Position numbers and translations under genes: made by a program. DNA of 64,000 bases from Gymnorhina tibicen (taxonomy: Eukaryota > Chordata > Aves > Passeriformes > Artamidae), in NCBI GenBank assembly GCA_013399875.1, contig VXAZ01008267.1, positions 1,135,141-1,199,140 on the forward strand, in the 5' to 3' direction. Shown here in pieces: positions 47,701-58,887 of this stretch (within the stretch, counting starts at the first letter, position 1; the number at the start of each line of letters is the position of its first letter). Under the pieces are notes generated by a model that saw only the letters and a program-made list of their open reading frames with translations, made no database searches and was not told the DNA's origin.

Positions 47701-48320
47701 GCGATTTTTATTTTTCGCTGGGTCTTGTGAGATCCCTCGTGGAAGCCGTTAACGACCTCTCGATAATGATCATGACAAAGGCATTATTCAAATGAGGCAG
47801 GTAATTGCAACCAGAAGGCGCCTCCTCCCCTTTCCTTTTGCTCCTTTCTTTTCGCAAGAGTAACTCTCGCATTACATCCCATCCTGGTTGTGGTTCGCCA
47901 GGAATCACCCCGCATGTTAAATCAGACACGCTCACGCCGGTACATCGTGGCCCGAGCCCTGCAGGATCGCCCTGGCGCATAGGCAGTTGACGCTCATCTT
48001 CGCGGGGCTTAAACTTGCGAGAACCCGCAGCTCTGATCCAAGTCATGATCGAGCATTTCCCTCCACAAATTAAGGGGTTCAGGCTGCTGGGTGCGCTCGC
48101 CCTGTCAGATGCAGAGTTCCAGGGTGCGCTGTGGGTTTTTCTTCTCCTGTGTTGTTTGTTTGGTTGGTTTGTTTGTTCGTTTTTTTCCTCCGTGCTTTTT
48201 TGACTCACTGGGAGCCTGTTGTTTATTCACAAGCATTACGGTATCCTGTTAGCATTCCGACCAGGGGCTGCTCATAGATCTGACTCCGATGATTTCCTGG
48301 AGGAACATGTGGAAGCAATA
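47700..48320. promoter_or_regulatory. candidate conserved non-coding element upstream of PDGFRA
   Basis: Complex moderate-GC sequence between two CpG islands includes 'tctcgataatgatcatg', 'ggcattattcaaatgagg' and 'ggcaggtaattgcaacc', then a T/G-rich stretch at 48150-48187. Frames on both strands are not recognisable. A PDGFRA enhancer about 1.5-2 kb upstream is plausible. Inference only. Confidence 0.35.
48150..48187 (+). repeat. T/G low-complexity tract
   Basis: Imperfect TTTG units are followed by a short poly-T run. It is simple sequence. Confidence 0.7.
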
Positions 48321-48559
48321 GCGGGGTTGTGCACTCACCCGAGCCGAGGATGCACTAGTGGAGGGAGTGTAAAGGGCCGGGAGCGCCTCCGGGAACCCTG
48401 TGAGCCCAGCCAGGGGTCCCTCAGCCTGAGTGCGCATCCATGGGAGTTGGTTCTCGTTTCTGCCTCTATTCTCTTCGGGGCATCTTCGTTTCAGAGGCTT
48501 AACTCTCCCTCGCTTAGGAAAGAGAAAAAAACACTGGGTCCTGACTTTTGACTCCGAGA

Positions 48560-49140
48560 ACAAACTTTTGTTTAATACTAAGTGGGAGAAAGAGGTGCAG
48601 GTGGTGGTGGTGCCGGACTGGGGAGGGAAGGAAACGGGAGAAGCCCCGGGACGCGGCTATGGGGCCGGTGCCCTCCCCAGAAGGCAGGCGGCGGGCAGGG
48701 ACCCGCTGCGCTCCGCTCCGCTCCGTTCCTGGGGCTGCACTGCCCCCTCTCCCGCGGCCGCCGCATCGCCGCGCCCCGCCGGCCCCGCTCGCCTCGCTCC
48801 GCACGAAGCCTGCAGCAAAAGGGCGGCGAGGGCAGCTCCCCGGCAGCTCCCTCGGCCACCCCTTATCGCTGTTGATAGCGACGGCCAACAAAACAGAGAT
48901 ACCCAGTGCTGGCTCCCCGGCGGGGATCAAAGCTCCGTGTGGAGTGTGTTCAAACAGGACGGGCTCGGACGTGCGCTGCCCGCGCCTCCGCCGGCACCTC
49001 CGGCCCTTGCCGTGTCCCTGGTTTGGTTATTACTGGGGTCTGTTTGCGCTGGGCAAAGCGAAGGCAGAGACGAAGAGAAGAGCGTTGTCGGTCCCGTCGG
49101 AGCTGTGGGCTTTGGGGGGGCTGACTCCTGGCGAAGGTTA
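48560..49140. promoter_or_regulatory. CpG island just upstream of PDGFRA promoter
   Basis: GC- and CG-rich sequence with overlapping open frames on both strands (for example 48548-49339 and 48430-49173 plus, 48514-48930 minus). The translations are low-complexity and mutually overlapping. It lies 0.7-1.2 kb upstream of PDGFRA exon 1. Confidence 0.5.
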
Positions 49141-49449
49141 CCTTTCGTTGTGTCTTTCATTCATAAATGTTAGTGATTCGTCTCTCCCCCTCTCTCTCTG
49201 TGCCTCCTGGTCCTGGCTGGCTCACGGCCGTCCATCCAGCTTTCTAGCCCAAACCCGAGCTCAGCGGTGTACAAAGGACACGAGGAAGCCGCGAATTCGT
49301 TTCCAAATCAAACTCCCCATCCATAAGCTCACCCTGTGACCGTGGACATCGAGCCCGGCGCCCGACCCACCATCCTGGAGGGTCTGAGGAGGGAAGGCTC
49401 ATTCATGAAATTGGGAGCACTCTGAGTTTTCATGAAAGTTTTTTGGGTC

Positions 49450-49465
49450 TTTTTTTTTTTTTTTT
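49450..49465 (+). repeat. poly-T run
   Basis: Sixteen T residues in a row precede a C-rich polypyrimidine stretch upstream of the PDGFRA promoter. Confidence 0.85.
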
Positions 49466-49694
49466 AATTTTCTCCCCCTGCAGTGCAAAACTCCCCGCTT
49501 CCCCCTTTCCTCCCCCTCGCCCCTGCCATATGGCCAACCTCCCCCTCCCCTGCAAGGCTGCTGAAATCTGCAGGCAGAGACTGCCCCCCTGCCTGCGTAA
49601 GAGCCTCCCGCCGGCGCGCCCGCCTCCGGCCGCGGGGCTGGGGGCGCCGGGAGAGCCAGCACACTCTTATTCTGAAGGGGCCTGACGGGGGCTT

Positions 49695-49795
49695 CATTTC
49701 CTGACAGCTATTTACTTAAAGCAAATGATTAGTTTTGGAAGGATGGTCTATAACATTGAATCAATTACGGGACGCGGTTTGTGAGACCATTACAG
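49695..49795 (+). promoter_or_regulatory. PDGFRA: PDGFRA core promoter
   Basis: The segment 'agctatttacttaaagcaaa' through 'gattagttttggaaggatgg' and 'cattgaatcaattacggg' closely resembles what I recall of the mammalian PDGFRA promoter. It holds a TGATTAG and a TGAATCAATTA, both of PBX/HOX type. A TATA-like 'tataaca' at 49749-49755 lies about 45 bases before the inferred start of exon 1. It is flanked upstream by GC-rich sequence. Confidence depends on remembered similarity, and a direct alignment would settle it. Confidence 0.6.
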
Positions 49796-49923
49796 TCGGA
49801 CCAGGAGGGAGGGAGAGCGGGAGGGAAAGAGCGCGGCTGAGCAGGGAAAGTCACAAAAGACGTGGACATATTTTGGATGTTTTACAATCTGCAGGATTGG
49901 GGCTGCGGATTGTAAAGGAGAAG
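49796..49923 (+). other. PDGFRA: PDGFRA exon 1 (5' UTR)
   Basis: The exon is non-coding. It ends in 'attgtaaaggagaag', followed by the donor 'gtaaga' at 49924. From memory, mammalian exon 1 ends in a very similar 'aacatcggaggagaag', and the remembered start of mammalian exon 1 ('ggagctacagggagag') corresponds to 'cggaccaggagggaggg' here. The end is well supported and the start is approximate, within perhaps 20 bases. A long frame across this region (49735-50451) is a shadow. Confidence 0.65.
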
Positions 49924-51900
49924 GTAAGAGGTGCGGGGCATTTTCCCCTTTTTCTTTTTTACACCTTTTCTCCCGCTTTTTTTTCCTGGTTTATTTTATT
50001 AGTTTTTCTGTATTTATTTGTTGGGGGTTTTCTTCTGTTCTTTTTTCTTTTCTTTCTTTTTTTCTTTTTTTTTCCCCGATGCTCTGAGCCGAGCGGAGGG
50101 CTTCTTCCCGCGGGGCGCAGGCGGCGGGCACTGGCGACCCCGCGGAGGGGAGTGGGGATGCGGCGCTGCGCCGCGCCGGCCGTCGGGGTGCGGCGGCGAG
50201 CAGCGCGGGCAGCGCTAATGACAAACACATTGGGACGGCGGGGGCCACCGCGCCGCATTCCTGCCGCGGGGGCGGGAGCGACCCGCCGGGGCTCCGCGGG
50301 CAGCGGCGGTGCCCGCCCCATGGGGGAAAGCAGGGACGCGCACCGACCAAGTAAGCGGCTCCCCCTCTTCTCGCATCCCTCACTTCCTTCACCCCGCTGC
50401 TCTCCCGTCCCTTCCCCCACCCTTTGTTTTTCACCACCTTCCCTTCTTTAGATCCCCTTTCTCACCTCGCTCCCCCTGACCTGGTAGCCTAAAATGCCCC
50501 GAGATCCCGAGCGGAGGCACGCACACAACCCCCGAAAGGCGACCCGATCTCCATCCTTGTACGCCCCGTCTTTTTTTTTTAACGTGTCTCGGTGAAAGGG
50601 AAGATGCTGAATTTAGGAAGGGCTGGTACCTGGAGCCTTTCCAGCCTGCAGCCCCTCTCGCAACGGGAACGCCAGCCCTGCCGTATGCCCTGCCGGACTG
50701 CTGGACCCCATTGCTTCCTACCCCGGGAAGGGCAAAGTCTTCGCGGCCACCTTATGGATTTTGTCAAGCGCGGAGTTGTAAACTTGCCAGCCTCTGCCAG
50801 GCTGGAGTCCCCTGGAAAAGTCCTAGGAGCAAGTAGGAAATGGCTTTTTGGCTGTCCGCGGCATTGCTCAACATTTTTGGACGCGGATCCCATAGCTCAG
50901 GAACCGTTCCAGAGAACAGGATTTGGACAGCTTTTTCTGGAGCCAGCAGCGACAGATCTAGCAAGGCAGCAGCAGTCCCAGGGCACAGCCGCCAGTCCCC
51001 GGGGCTCGTCCGCACCCCGTCGGGGAGGCGGCTGCGGACCAGAGGCGGGAGCGATGCCCCGGCCCCCACCAGTGCCGGGGGCATGTTTCCAGAGCCCGTC
51101 GACGGCATTTTCGGCGCGTCTCTTGCCAATGTTCGAGCTCCCTAGCGCTCCTTCGGGGCCTAAGTCTGCACGCCCGGAGCGAGCAGCGCATCGCCTCGGC
51201 CCTTATGGGGCCCTACGAACCCGTTCCCGGGGCTGCGGGCACATCGCTCCGTCTTGGTTCCACAGCTCCCAGGCGGGACACAACCTCTGTCTCCGGCCGG
51301 GACTCCCCCCCTCTTCAGACCCCGCGCCCTGGGGCTTCGTGCTTCGCCTGACGGAGAGGGCTGGAGAAGAAGCGTTGGGTCGCAGCACCAGCTCCCTAGG
51401 GAAACACGTCTGCGTTTTGCTCCTCTCCGTCTCCCCTAACCTGTTTTTTATTTTTCCCGGCTACCTCTCATTAGGGAAAAAAAAAAGTCCCTCCAGCTTG
51501 GCAAAGGCTTTCCTATTGTTTCCCAGACAAACAGCGAAGTGGCTGGGAACCACCAGGTTTGCTCGGTGTCCCGAGCAGCCTTTGATCTGCAGCGGCTCCC
51601 GCTATCGGGCTGCGCCGAGGGTGGGCGGACCGAGGGGGAGCCGCGGCAGCGCCGCTGTCCCGCTCCCCGGGGGCTGCCGCCCGGGCTCCCCACGGGCCGG
51701 CACGGTCTGTCAAGCGCCTGCAGCCTGATGGGGGCTGGAGAGTGTGAACAGAGCTTCCCACCACCATCCACACCCTAGTCCCGACTGGCTGCAGGCGGCC
51801 GCTGTCTCCCCGACGGGACGCACCGGGGGAAGTGGAGTGGCTTGTTATGCTCTCGGCATCTCCCGGGGCCGATGCAGAGCCCAGCTGGAGTCTCAGCTCG
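49924..51900. promoter_or_regulatory. PDGFRA: PDGFRA intron 1, CpG-rich 5' portion
   Basis: After a polypyrimidine T-rich tract (about 49945-50077) the sequence is CpG-rich to about 51900, with only short breaks. Frames up to 378 codons (50592-51728) stay open but overlap others on both strands and show no recognisable domain. An extended island running into the first intron is common for developmental receptor genes. It may contain intronic regulatory elements. Confidence 0.5.
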
Positions 51901-53037
51901 GCTGACTAAGCTCTGTGTCTTTAGATGGGACACGAGACAGGATCAAAGCAAGGAGACAGGCATCAAAGATTCCTGTCATCGTCTCGTCACGATCTGAACT
52001 GTGGAGATCCGACTTTTAACTCTGCATGTAGAAACGCTAGGGAAAGATCTCCCAGCAAGGGACTTCGGGTTTAGCTTCTAGTTAACAATGAATATTTTAG
52101 AACGGCCCTCAGCTAAACAGTGGTTTAGCCAACCTCAAAGCTTGGGGAAAAAAGTTTGAAGAAAAATGAGACCTCACAAAACACTAGGATTTAGGAGTCC
52201 ACAAGCAAACCAGCTCTCCCAGCCTGCAGGCACTCTCCTGCTGCTTTTAAATGAGATCCCTTGTTCTGGTACTCCTCTCCAGGCACTGAGGGGCAGGAGG
52301 TGTGCCAGTCCAGCTGCCATCGGACACTGGGGCCATCTTTGCTGTTACTAGTTTGTTGATGTATGGGAAATCTTCATGTGGCTCTGAGGGTAATATATAG
52401 GTATTAGGTTTCAAGAAAGCAGGAAGCAATAAATATTTTAATAAAATACCTCTCTTCTGTACTACAGCACTGGGCTAGGATTGAAGTAAAGTATATATAG
52501 ACAGAAAGTCTTGCATAGCCCAGACCTTGCAGATTATTTCCAGCTATACTAGTTGGTCTAAAAATGAGGCTGAAATGTATAACTTTATATAATCCTTGCC
52601 TTGCTTGCTTCCTTATTTCATCATGACTACAATGGTACCTACTTTTGCATGTGAACTCTAAAATTTTTAACAGAAGCTGTTTCCTTTTCTTCTTTTAAAG
52701 ACTTAAAGACAAAGGAATGGCTTCTGAGAGTTGTTTTTTCCTGGTGGTGGAGAGAATTTACCGATAATTAAAAAAAAAACAAGCAAGAAAGCAAGCAATC
52801 CTTTCTCTCCCTCTTGCCTTGCTCTCCTGCTTGACTCATCTCCTTCAAGCCTATAAAGCTTTGCATGGGCACCCAAGGGAAAAGTTTGCAATAGCTAGGC
52901 TTCCTAGTTCTTGTGGTCAACAGAGATGGATATTTTTTTCCTCCCAATGTTTCTTAGCAGTTGAGTTGGGATCTGAGGTGTTCTTTGATTTGATTCTGAG
53001 AACCGAAGGAAGATGTATTACTTGGAAGTGCCAGGGG

Positions 53038-53068
53038 TTTTGTTTGTTTGTTTGTTTGTTTTTTTTTC
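53038..53068 (+). repeat. (TTTG)n microsatellite with poly-T tail
   Basis: Five to six TTTG units run into a T homopolymer. It is a simple repeat inside PDGFRA intron 1. Confidence 0.85.
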
Positions 53069-54348
53069 CTGTTTTCTGGGACTTTCTGGAAAACCCTCCT
53101 TACGATCAAGTGGGAAAATTCAGGGTTTGCAGTTCCCCCACCACCTTTAGATTTTAGACTGGAGGGACTCTGTCCTGGAGGGTTAGGCTGAAGAATTGGG
53201 TCTGACTAGAAGGCTCTTTGGGAGGCAGCCATCACTGTGTCCTGTGGAGCCCAAAGTACTCAGTAGGAGCCCAGTACTGGGCTTTTCTTGATGCATAGTT
53301 TTTCTATGTACAGGCTATGCTGGATTCAAATATTTGTAAAGGGATGTGGAACAAGCCTCATTTTTGGAGAATATTTATGTCAGTCTTTTTTCATTGAAAA
53401 CCTTTGAGCCTTTCCCCAGCAAAACCCATCAGACCCACATGTTAGTGCTGCAGGGCAGAGCTGCTCTTGTGGAGAGCTGAGTTTGCAGCTCGGGAACTGA
53501 GAATCATGAAATGTTTCAGTAGGTCCTGTCTGAACATTTACATTCAGCTGGTGACATATACCACAAGAAAGAAATGTCTTTTCTTGGGCTGGCCTTAGCT
53601 CTTCCTGGAAAAGATCAGCTTTCCCAGAAGGACAGACTGCCACTCTGACAAAATCACGACTGAAATTACCCAGCCCTCTCATAACAAGGATAATCATATC
53701 ATTTCGTGCCAAGATTTACAATCCAAATACTGTCCTATCACTTATGTAAATACAGAGAAAATGGGACCAGGGTTGGTGTGTTGTTGGGTTTGGTTTGTTT
53801 GGTTGGTTTTTTTTTCAATCACATAAAATGTAGGAGTTAATAATGTAGGAGTTTATTTCTTTAAGTTGATCCAGGAGACCCAGTTTAGACTGCTACGTTG
53901 GAGACTAGCGTTGCCTTTTGCCGGACAAGGAATGTGGCTCGTTAGTGTGGATCAACATTGCCATCCTGTGGCCACGAGGATGAACTGCACTGACTGGGTA
54001 GCTGGCAGGAAATCAGCCCAGTAGTCTCCGGCGTTCCGGTAGATGGGCTTGTTTTATGGCTTGAAAGAGGTCCTCGGTTGATACACAGCAGCACGAAAAT
54101 AATATACACCCTTGGCTCTTCTTGGTCCCCCTCCACTCTTTCTCTTTAGGTCATGTAGAGCACTCACCTAGGAATATCATTATTTTCCAAACATATATTT
54201 CCATTGAGTTTCTGAAAATTGATTTTACCTTGTCTTCTGTGGTGCAGTCAATGAAATCTTTCTTTATAGGAAGCCAGTGTTTGGCAGTAAGTGTTTGGAA
54301 AATTGATGCCTGACTGATAACAGTTCTTCAGAGTCAGTTTTCTGTTTG

Positions 54349-54364
54349 TTTTTTTTTTTTTTTT
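54349..54364 (+). repeat. poly-T run
   Basis: Sixteen consecutive T residues lie inside PDGFRA intron 1. No retroposon body is recognisable next to it. Confidence 0.85.
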
Positions 54365-55460
54365 AACACTTCAGTGCACAAGAGAGGTACCAGGATTTCA
54401 GTCAGAACCTTTCAAAACCTATGTAAATTCAGTGACTGTTCAACCCGGGCCAAACCCCTGCAAAGAGTTTGGCAAACCCCTCAGGACATCACCGAGCTTG
54501 TACTATACACACCCATGTTTCTATTTTAGCTAGCAATGTCCTGAGTATGCAAGGAATTAAGGTTGGCTCAAACTCACATTGTATGTGTCCTGTTAATACT
54601 GGGTTTCAGCTTGCGTAAACCTACTGGCTTCAGCAAGGCTACGCAAAGTTATGGATTGATAGACCAGTGTTAGGAACTGGACCTGATGTGTTTATCCAGG
54701 GCTGAGATTCGGATAGTTGGGGGCAAAGAGAACTGCTCTGCCATAAGGAAGGTAAAAGAGCTAAGTAAGTGCATACAAAGGTGTATGTGATTGCAAATAA
54801 AGAAAACCAGGATAGGTGTAGCTGCTTGGTGTTGTGGGAATGAGTAAACTCTCTCCTGCCCATAAGCGTGAAATTGTGCCTGTGTTAAACCTTGAGTCCG
54901 GCATGGATGTGGGAGGATATGCTGGTGATGGCACTAGCATTCTTAAGTCAGATCCGTGATGTAACTAAAATCAGTTCAAATAGGTTTTGAATACGGATGA
55001 TGGTGAATCCTTTGTATGTTATTCTGTCTTTCACAGTGAAGAAGTGTTGCTCTTGGTCTTGATGAGATTAACGGGTCATTGAGGAAAGATCAAAGCTCTG
55101 GGTTGTGAAAGAAGAGCCAGATGGAGAAAGCAAATTTACTTAAGTCCTTGTGTTTTCAAACTGCAATGCTACATTGAGACACTCACTGATTTTAGAGTCA
55201 GCCCAACCAAGACAGCAAGTTCAAAGTAGCACTTTGGAAATGCCATTGCCTGTTTTTACATAACTGGGCTGCAGTCCTCACACACACAGCTCTGCAGTAA
55301 CGCAAGTCCACTTCAGCAGAGCTTCTGGTGTGCAAGACATGAGCTAGCTTTGTTTTTTCTCCTCCTGTGCTGCATCACTTGCACTGAATAGTCCGGCAAA
55401 ACAACACAAAAGGGGGAGAGAGTTGCCTTTTCAGTGAGAAAAGGGAGGGAACTTGGCAGA

Positions 55461-55499
55461 AGTGGGGTAACATTATGGGGTAACATAAGTGGGGTAAGT
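55461..55499 (+). repeat. short interspersed tandem motif (ggggtaa)
   Basis: Three 'ggggtaa' units occur within about 40 bases, the first and third preceded by 'aagt' or 'agt'. It appears to be a local duplication in PDGFRA intron 1. Confidence 0.7.
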
Positions 55500-56160
55500 G
55501 TGGATCGTGGGAGATTAGGAGTCAGATCAATAAAGCAGACCATGGTAAGTCTTTAAAGAGTTACAGGGGATTACTTTATTAGAAAAAAATGCAGGATAAA
55601 TGTTATAAAAATGAGTAAGGAGGCTGAAACTGAGGGAATTATTTGATATCCAAGAGTCTGTTATCAATGAAAGACAGATACATAAACACATGGCAATTAT
55701 TGCTAATTGAAGAATCAGGCAAGATGCCTTGTCTCTGTTGGAACATTGTTAGCTGAATTTCTGAAGGTGTTTGTACATGTTTTTGAGACAGGTAGTCTTC
55801 TAATCCTGAGAGCTTCTGAGAGCTTTATGTTTAATTTGAGTATCGAATTCTTTTGCTTTGCAAAGGGGTGCTGTCTGCTCCACCCATTGCAGGAGGAAAG
55901 CAGGACTAGATCAGAAACACTCCTTGGCATGCTGTAAGCATTTAGCTCCCATATGGCACTGCCACAGTTGTAATAACTAGACGCACCTACGTGCTTTCCT
56001 ATCTCAGCATCAGGAACTGAATACCAGAGGATAAATAGAAACTCTCCAGAACCTTTGAAAAGTAGTCCCTGTCTTGGCATATCATTCTTTATTTCACTCC
56101 TTGGTCAGTGTTTCAAATTAGGGGCTCTTCTCTGCAGTGTTTTTTTAATCTATATTGGAT

Positions 56161-56232
56161 TCGGCCAAATCCAGTTGCTATTAGAAGTCACCAACAAAAC
56201 ATCTGTTGGTTTCAATGGGAGCAGGGATGGTA
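56161..56232. repeat. possible decayed ancient amniote repeat in PDGFRA intron 1
   Basis: 'tcggccaaatccagttgc' and, further on, 'ggtttcaatgggagcaggg' resemble wording of an old sauropsid repeat. It is diverged and the family is not named. Confidence 0.3.
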
Positions 56233-57119
56233 GGATCTTCTCTTTTAGAAATTACCTAGCATGCTGTTCGAGGGTTTTCTGTAGAAATGTCATTACATGG
56301 CACAAAAATTACATAGATGCTGATTGCTATTGTTGCCGCTATAAGACAGATGCTTTAGGATTATATGTTTGAAAGCTGAAATAATTGCATGTGATCTATG
56401 ACTCTGTACTGTTGGGGAGAAGAGATGCTCTATGAATGGCATTGCTGGCCTACAGTCTGTCATAGATTTATTTCATTAGAAAATTTCAGCATATGTTTTA
56501 AATAGCGTGTCTCTCGATCAAGGGAATTCTTGCTAAATAAGCAACAAGCACTATTGTATTACATTGTATTCTGTAAGCTATATATACACATATGTACAAT
56601 GGCAAAACAAAAATATCAGTCAGGGTTGTACTATTTGTAATAAGAGTAGCTTTAAAATGTGCTTTTTCTCCCATAAAAGCTGCTTGCAGCTGAAAGGTCA
56701 GAACTTACTGCATGAAGATGTTACATCTTCATCGATGCTTGTGAGGGTGCTGCCTCTGTGCAGGGGTGTTTCTGTGGGCTCAGTCCCAGAGGCTACAGTG
56801 GGGAGCAGAGCTGCTTGCAGGCTGTTTGAGAGGGAATGCACCAGGCCTTGGTTCCTTACACTGCCAGTGGAGAGAAGGGGTTATGGTGTCCCATCTGCCT
56901 GTGATCTGTCTGTGGCCACACACACCTCATGGGAGGAGGTGATATGAGTCTCACTGGGCTGTGGCTGTGAGTTGGGGTGCCTGGGCCATTCCTCTTTGTG
57001 GCACCATGTGGAGTGATGGGAAGCTGCACTTAGGCACTGCAGAAGAAGGGTTCTCTTGAGTCTTATACAGTTGTCAGTCCATTAACTCTCTCTCTCTTGC
57101 CTTCTCCTTTCTGTTTCAG

Positions 57120-57180
57120 TTGTTGGTAGCTATGGGTACTTCCCCACGGACGTTCCTGATCCTGGGATGTTTTCTCACAG
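57120..57180 (+). CDS. PDGFRA: PDGFRA exon 2 (start codon, signal peptide); coding from 57132
   Basis: The exon begins after the acceptor 'tttcag' with 12 bases of 5' UTR, then ATG at 57132 and 49 coding bases: residues 1-16 and the first base of codon 17. The translated start 'MGTSPRTFLILGCFLTG' is the PDGFRA signal peptide, whose hydrophobic core continues in exon 3. By comparison with the human receptor, cleavage is expected after C23. The donor is 'cacag|gtaatg'. The remembered human sequence around the start has the same 'agctatggg' context. Confidence 0.93.
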
Positions 57181-58572
57181 GTAATGTTCCTCAGTCCTCT
57201 AAGCCTCTGCACCCCTAATCCTTCATAAATCCATATTCAAATTCGCTTTCATTCTGCCCACAATAACAAATGCCACATGGTTGCCAGCTGGCTACAGACC
57301 TGGTTTTTCTGCTCTTCCCTCCGGTAGGCTATGACATGACCTACTGAGAAGGCAGTACTTTTGCTGGCCCATGTCGGCCACTTTGGTGCTCCTGTGCTGC
57401 TATAACCTCCCACCTGACTTGTCTGACTGTGCAGGGAAAGTGAGCCTGCCCACCTCCGGCTGTCCCATGCCTGCCCCACTGGGGAGTCTCTGGCAGTGGC
57501 GCAGGCGAGGCTGCCTGTGTGGGCTCCCTGCATCCTCCCACGCTGCAGCACCGCACTGCACTCGCCGGGGCTGCCAGCCCAGCCTCCCAACACCTGCCAA
57601 ACGAATGGCAATGGGAGGGGAGGGCAGGCTTTGCCACAGGGTGCCAAATATAGAAAGGGCCTGTAGAGCGAGGTAACTCTGGGCAGGAGTGGAAGAAGGT
57701 TTCAAAGACAGTCTGGATTCCTGGTGCTGGTTTATTGCAGAGAGTGCCAATTTCATGCAATGGGCCTAGGTGCTTGTTTATTGTACAGGTCATTTGGTAG
57801 ACTGAATCCACAAACGTATTTCCTTGGCAAGTTCCTCATTTTGTAGGGTTTGGATCCTCTAGTTTTCCTTTTGAGAGTTGGACCTGCACCAATGCACCTG
57901 CAAATTACCTAGACTTGCACATCTGAGCCTGTAACTGGAGACTGCGCCTGAAAACCAGTGCCATCTACAACATCTAGTTCAGTGAAATGCAGTTTTATTT
58001 GGCTACAAGCCTTCTGTACATTTTGGCTAGAGGTAGACCTGATGTACAAGCTCCTGCTCTGGCCCTTTGCAGAAATTGAAGTCAGATGTAAAATGCAGGT
58101 GTTAGTCTTGGGAAAGAGTTTCCAAATTTCAGCTGTGAGCTTGCTTGAAGGCTGACAGGACTGCTGGTTTCCTGACCACGGCTGTACAGAGGTGTGAGAT
58201 GCCTCCTTACAGGTGTGACCCAGCAGCCAGTGTGTGGAATTCACTGGTCTACAGTACAGCTATGTAGACCTTTGGGGCTGGAAAGCGGTGGTGTGGATTG
58301 GGAGCTATCTCTAACTTCACCTTTGTCTGTCTTTCACCTCTTGATTTGACAAACAGAAGTCAGCAAGCAAACACTTAACATTTCAAAGGAAAGCCATTTG
58401 CTATCCCTTGGGCAAAGCTCTGGCTTTTAACAAGGGCAAATTTCCTGGGACATCAGCAGGTCTGAAAAAGTCAGAAAAAAAAGCTGCTTTGGATCCTCTC
58501 TGCTTCCGTTCACATCCCTGTGCTGAGGCTGTTTCGTGTATTTACATGCTATTTATTTGTGTCTTTCTGCAG
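57181..58572. other. PDGFRA: PDGFRA intron 2
   Basis: An intron of 1392 bases with GT...AG ends. It has a moderately GC-rich patch around 57420-57620 in which frames are open on both strands. None of them joins the PDGFRA frame or looks like a domain. Confidence 0.8.
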
Positions 58573-58887
58573 GACCATTCCTAACATTTTGCCAGCTTCC
58601 TCTGCCAACTATTGTTCCCAGTAGGAATAAAATGGTGGTACAACTGAATTCCAATTTCACACTCAAATGCTCTGGAGACAGTGAAGTGAGCTGGCAGTAC
58701 CCAGTGACTGAGGGAAACCACAGGATAGACATTAGACACGAAGAAAACAACAGTGGCCTCTTCGTGACAGTGCTTGAAGTAGGAAATGCCTCGGCTGCTC
58801 ACACGGGCTTGTACGTTTGCTATTATAACCACACACAAGTGGAGGATGGGGAAGTGGAAGGGAAGGACATCTACATCTATGTGCCTG
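58573..58887 (+). CDS. PDGFRA: PDGFRA exon 3 (Ig domain 1)
   Basis: Encodes the rest of codon 17 through residue 121 plus one base of codon 122. It starts with the end of the signal peptide and mature N-terminus (Q24), then Ig domain 1 with the disulfide pair C49 and C99 and the 'YVCYYNHTQ' F-strand motif. N-glycosylation sequons are at N44, N75, N88 and N102. The segment '[14 protein letters not shown]' is strongly conserved in vertebrate PDGFRA. Acceptor 'ctgcag' and donor 'cctg|gtaagt' are strong. Confidence 0.95.

Larger units (their letters stand above)
51900..57119. other. PDGFRA: PDGFRA intron 1, remainder
   Basis: AT-leaning intronic sequence with no recognisable coding content. It includes a (TTTG)n/T tract at 53038-53068, poly-T at 54349-54364, a local repeat near 55461-55499 and a possible ancient repeat fragment at 56161-56232. 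The 3' end has a pyrimidine tract ('actctctctctcttgcc') leading to the acceptor 'tttcag' at 57114-57119. Confidence 0.65.

Noticed and set aside
48548..49339. 263-codon and 247-codon frames upstream of PDGFRA
   Set aside because: They overlap each other and minus-strand frames in a CpG island. Composition alone explains them.
49735..50451. 238-codon frame covering PDGFRA exon 1
   Set aside because: It crosses the core promoter, exon 1 and a T-rich intronic tract. The T-rich part reads as poly-Phe and no family matches.
50592..51728. 378-codon open frame in PDGFRA intron 1
   Set aside because: It lies in CpG-rich sequence with other frames open on both strands, is low in recognisable content, has no domain, and sits inside a well-supported intron.
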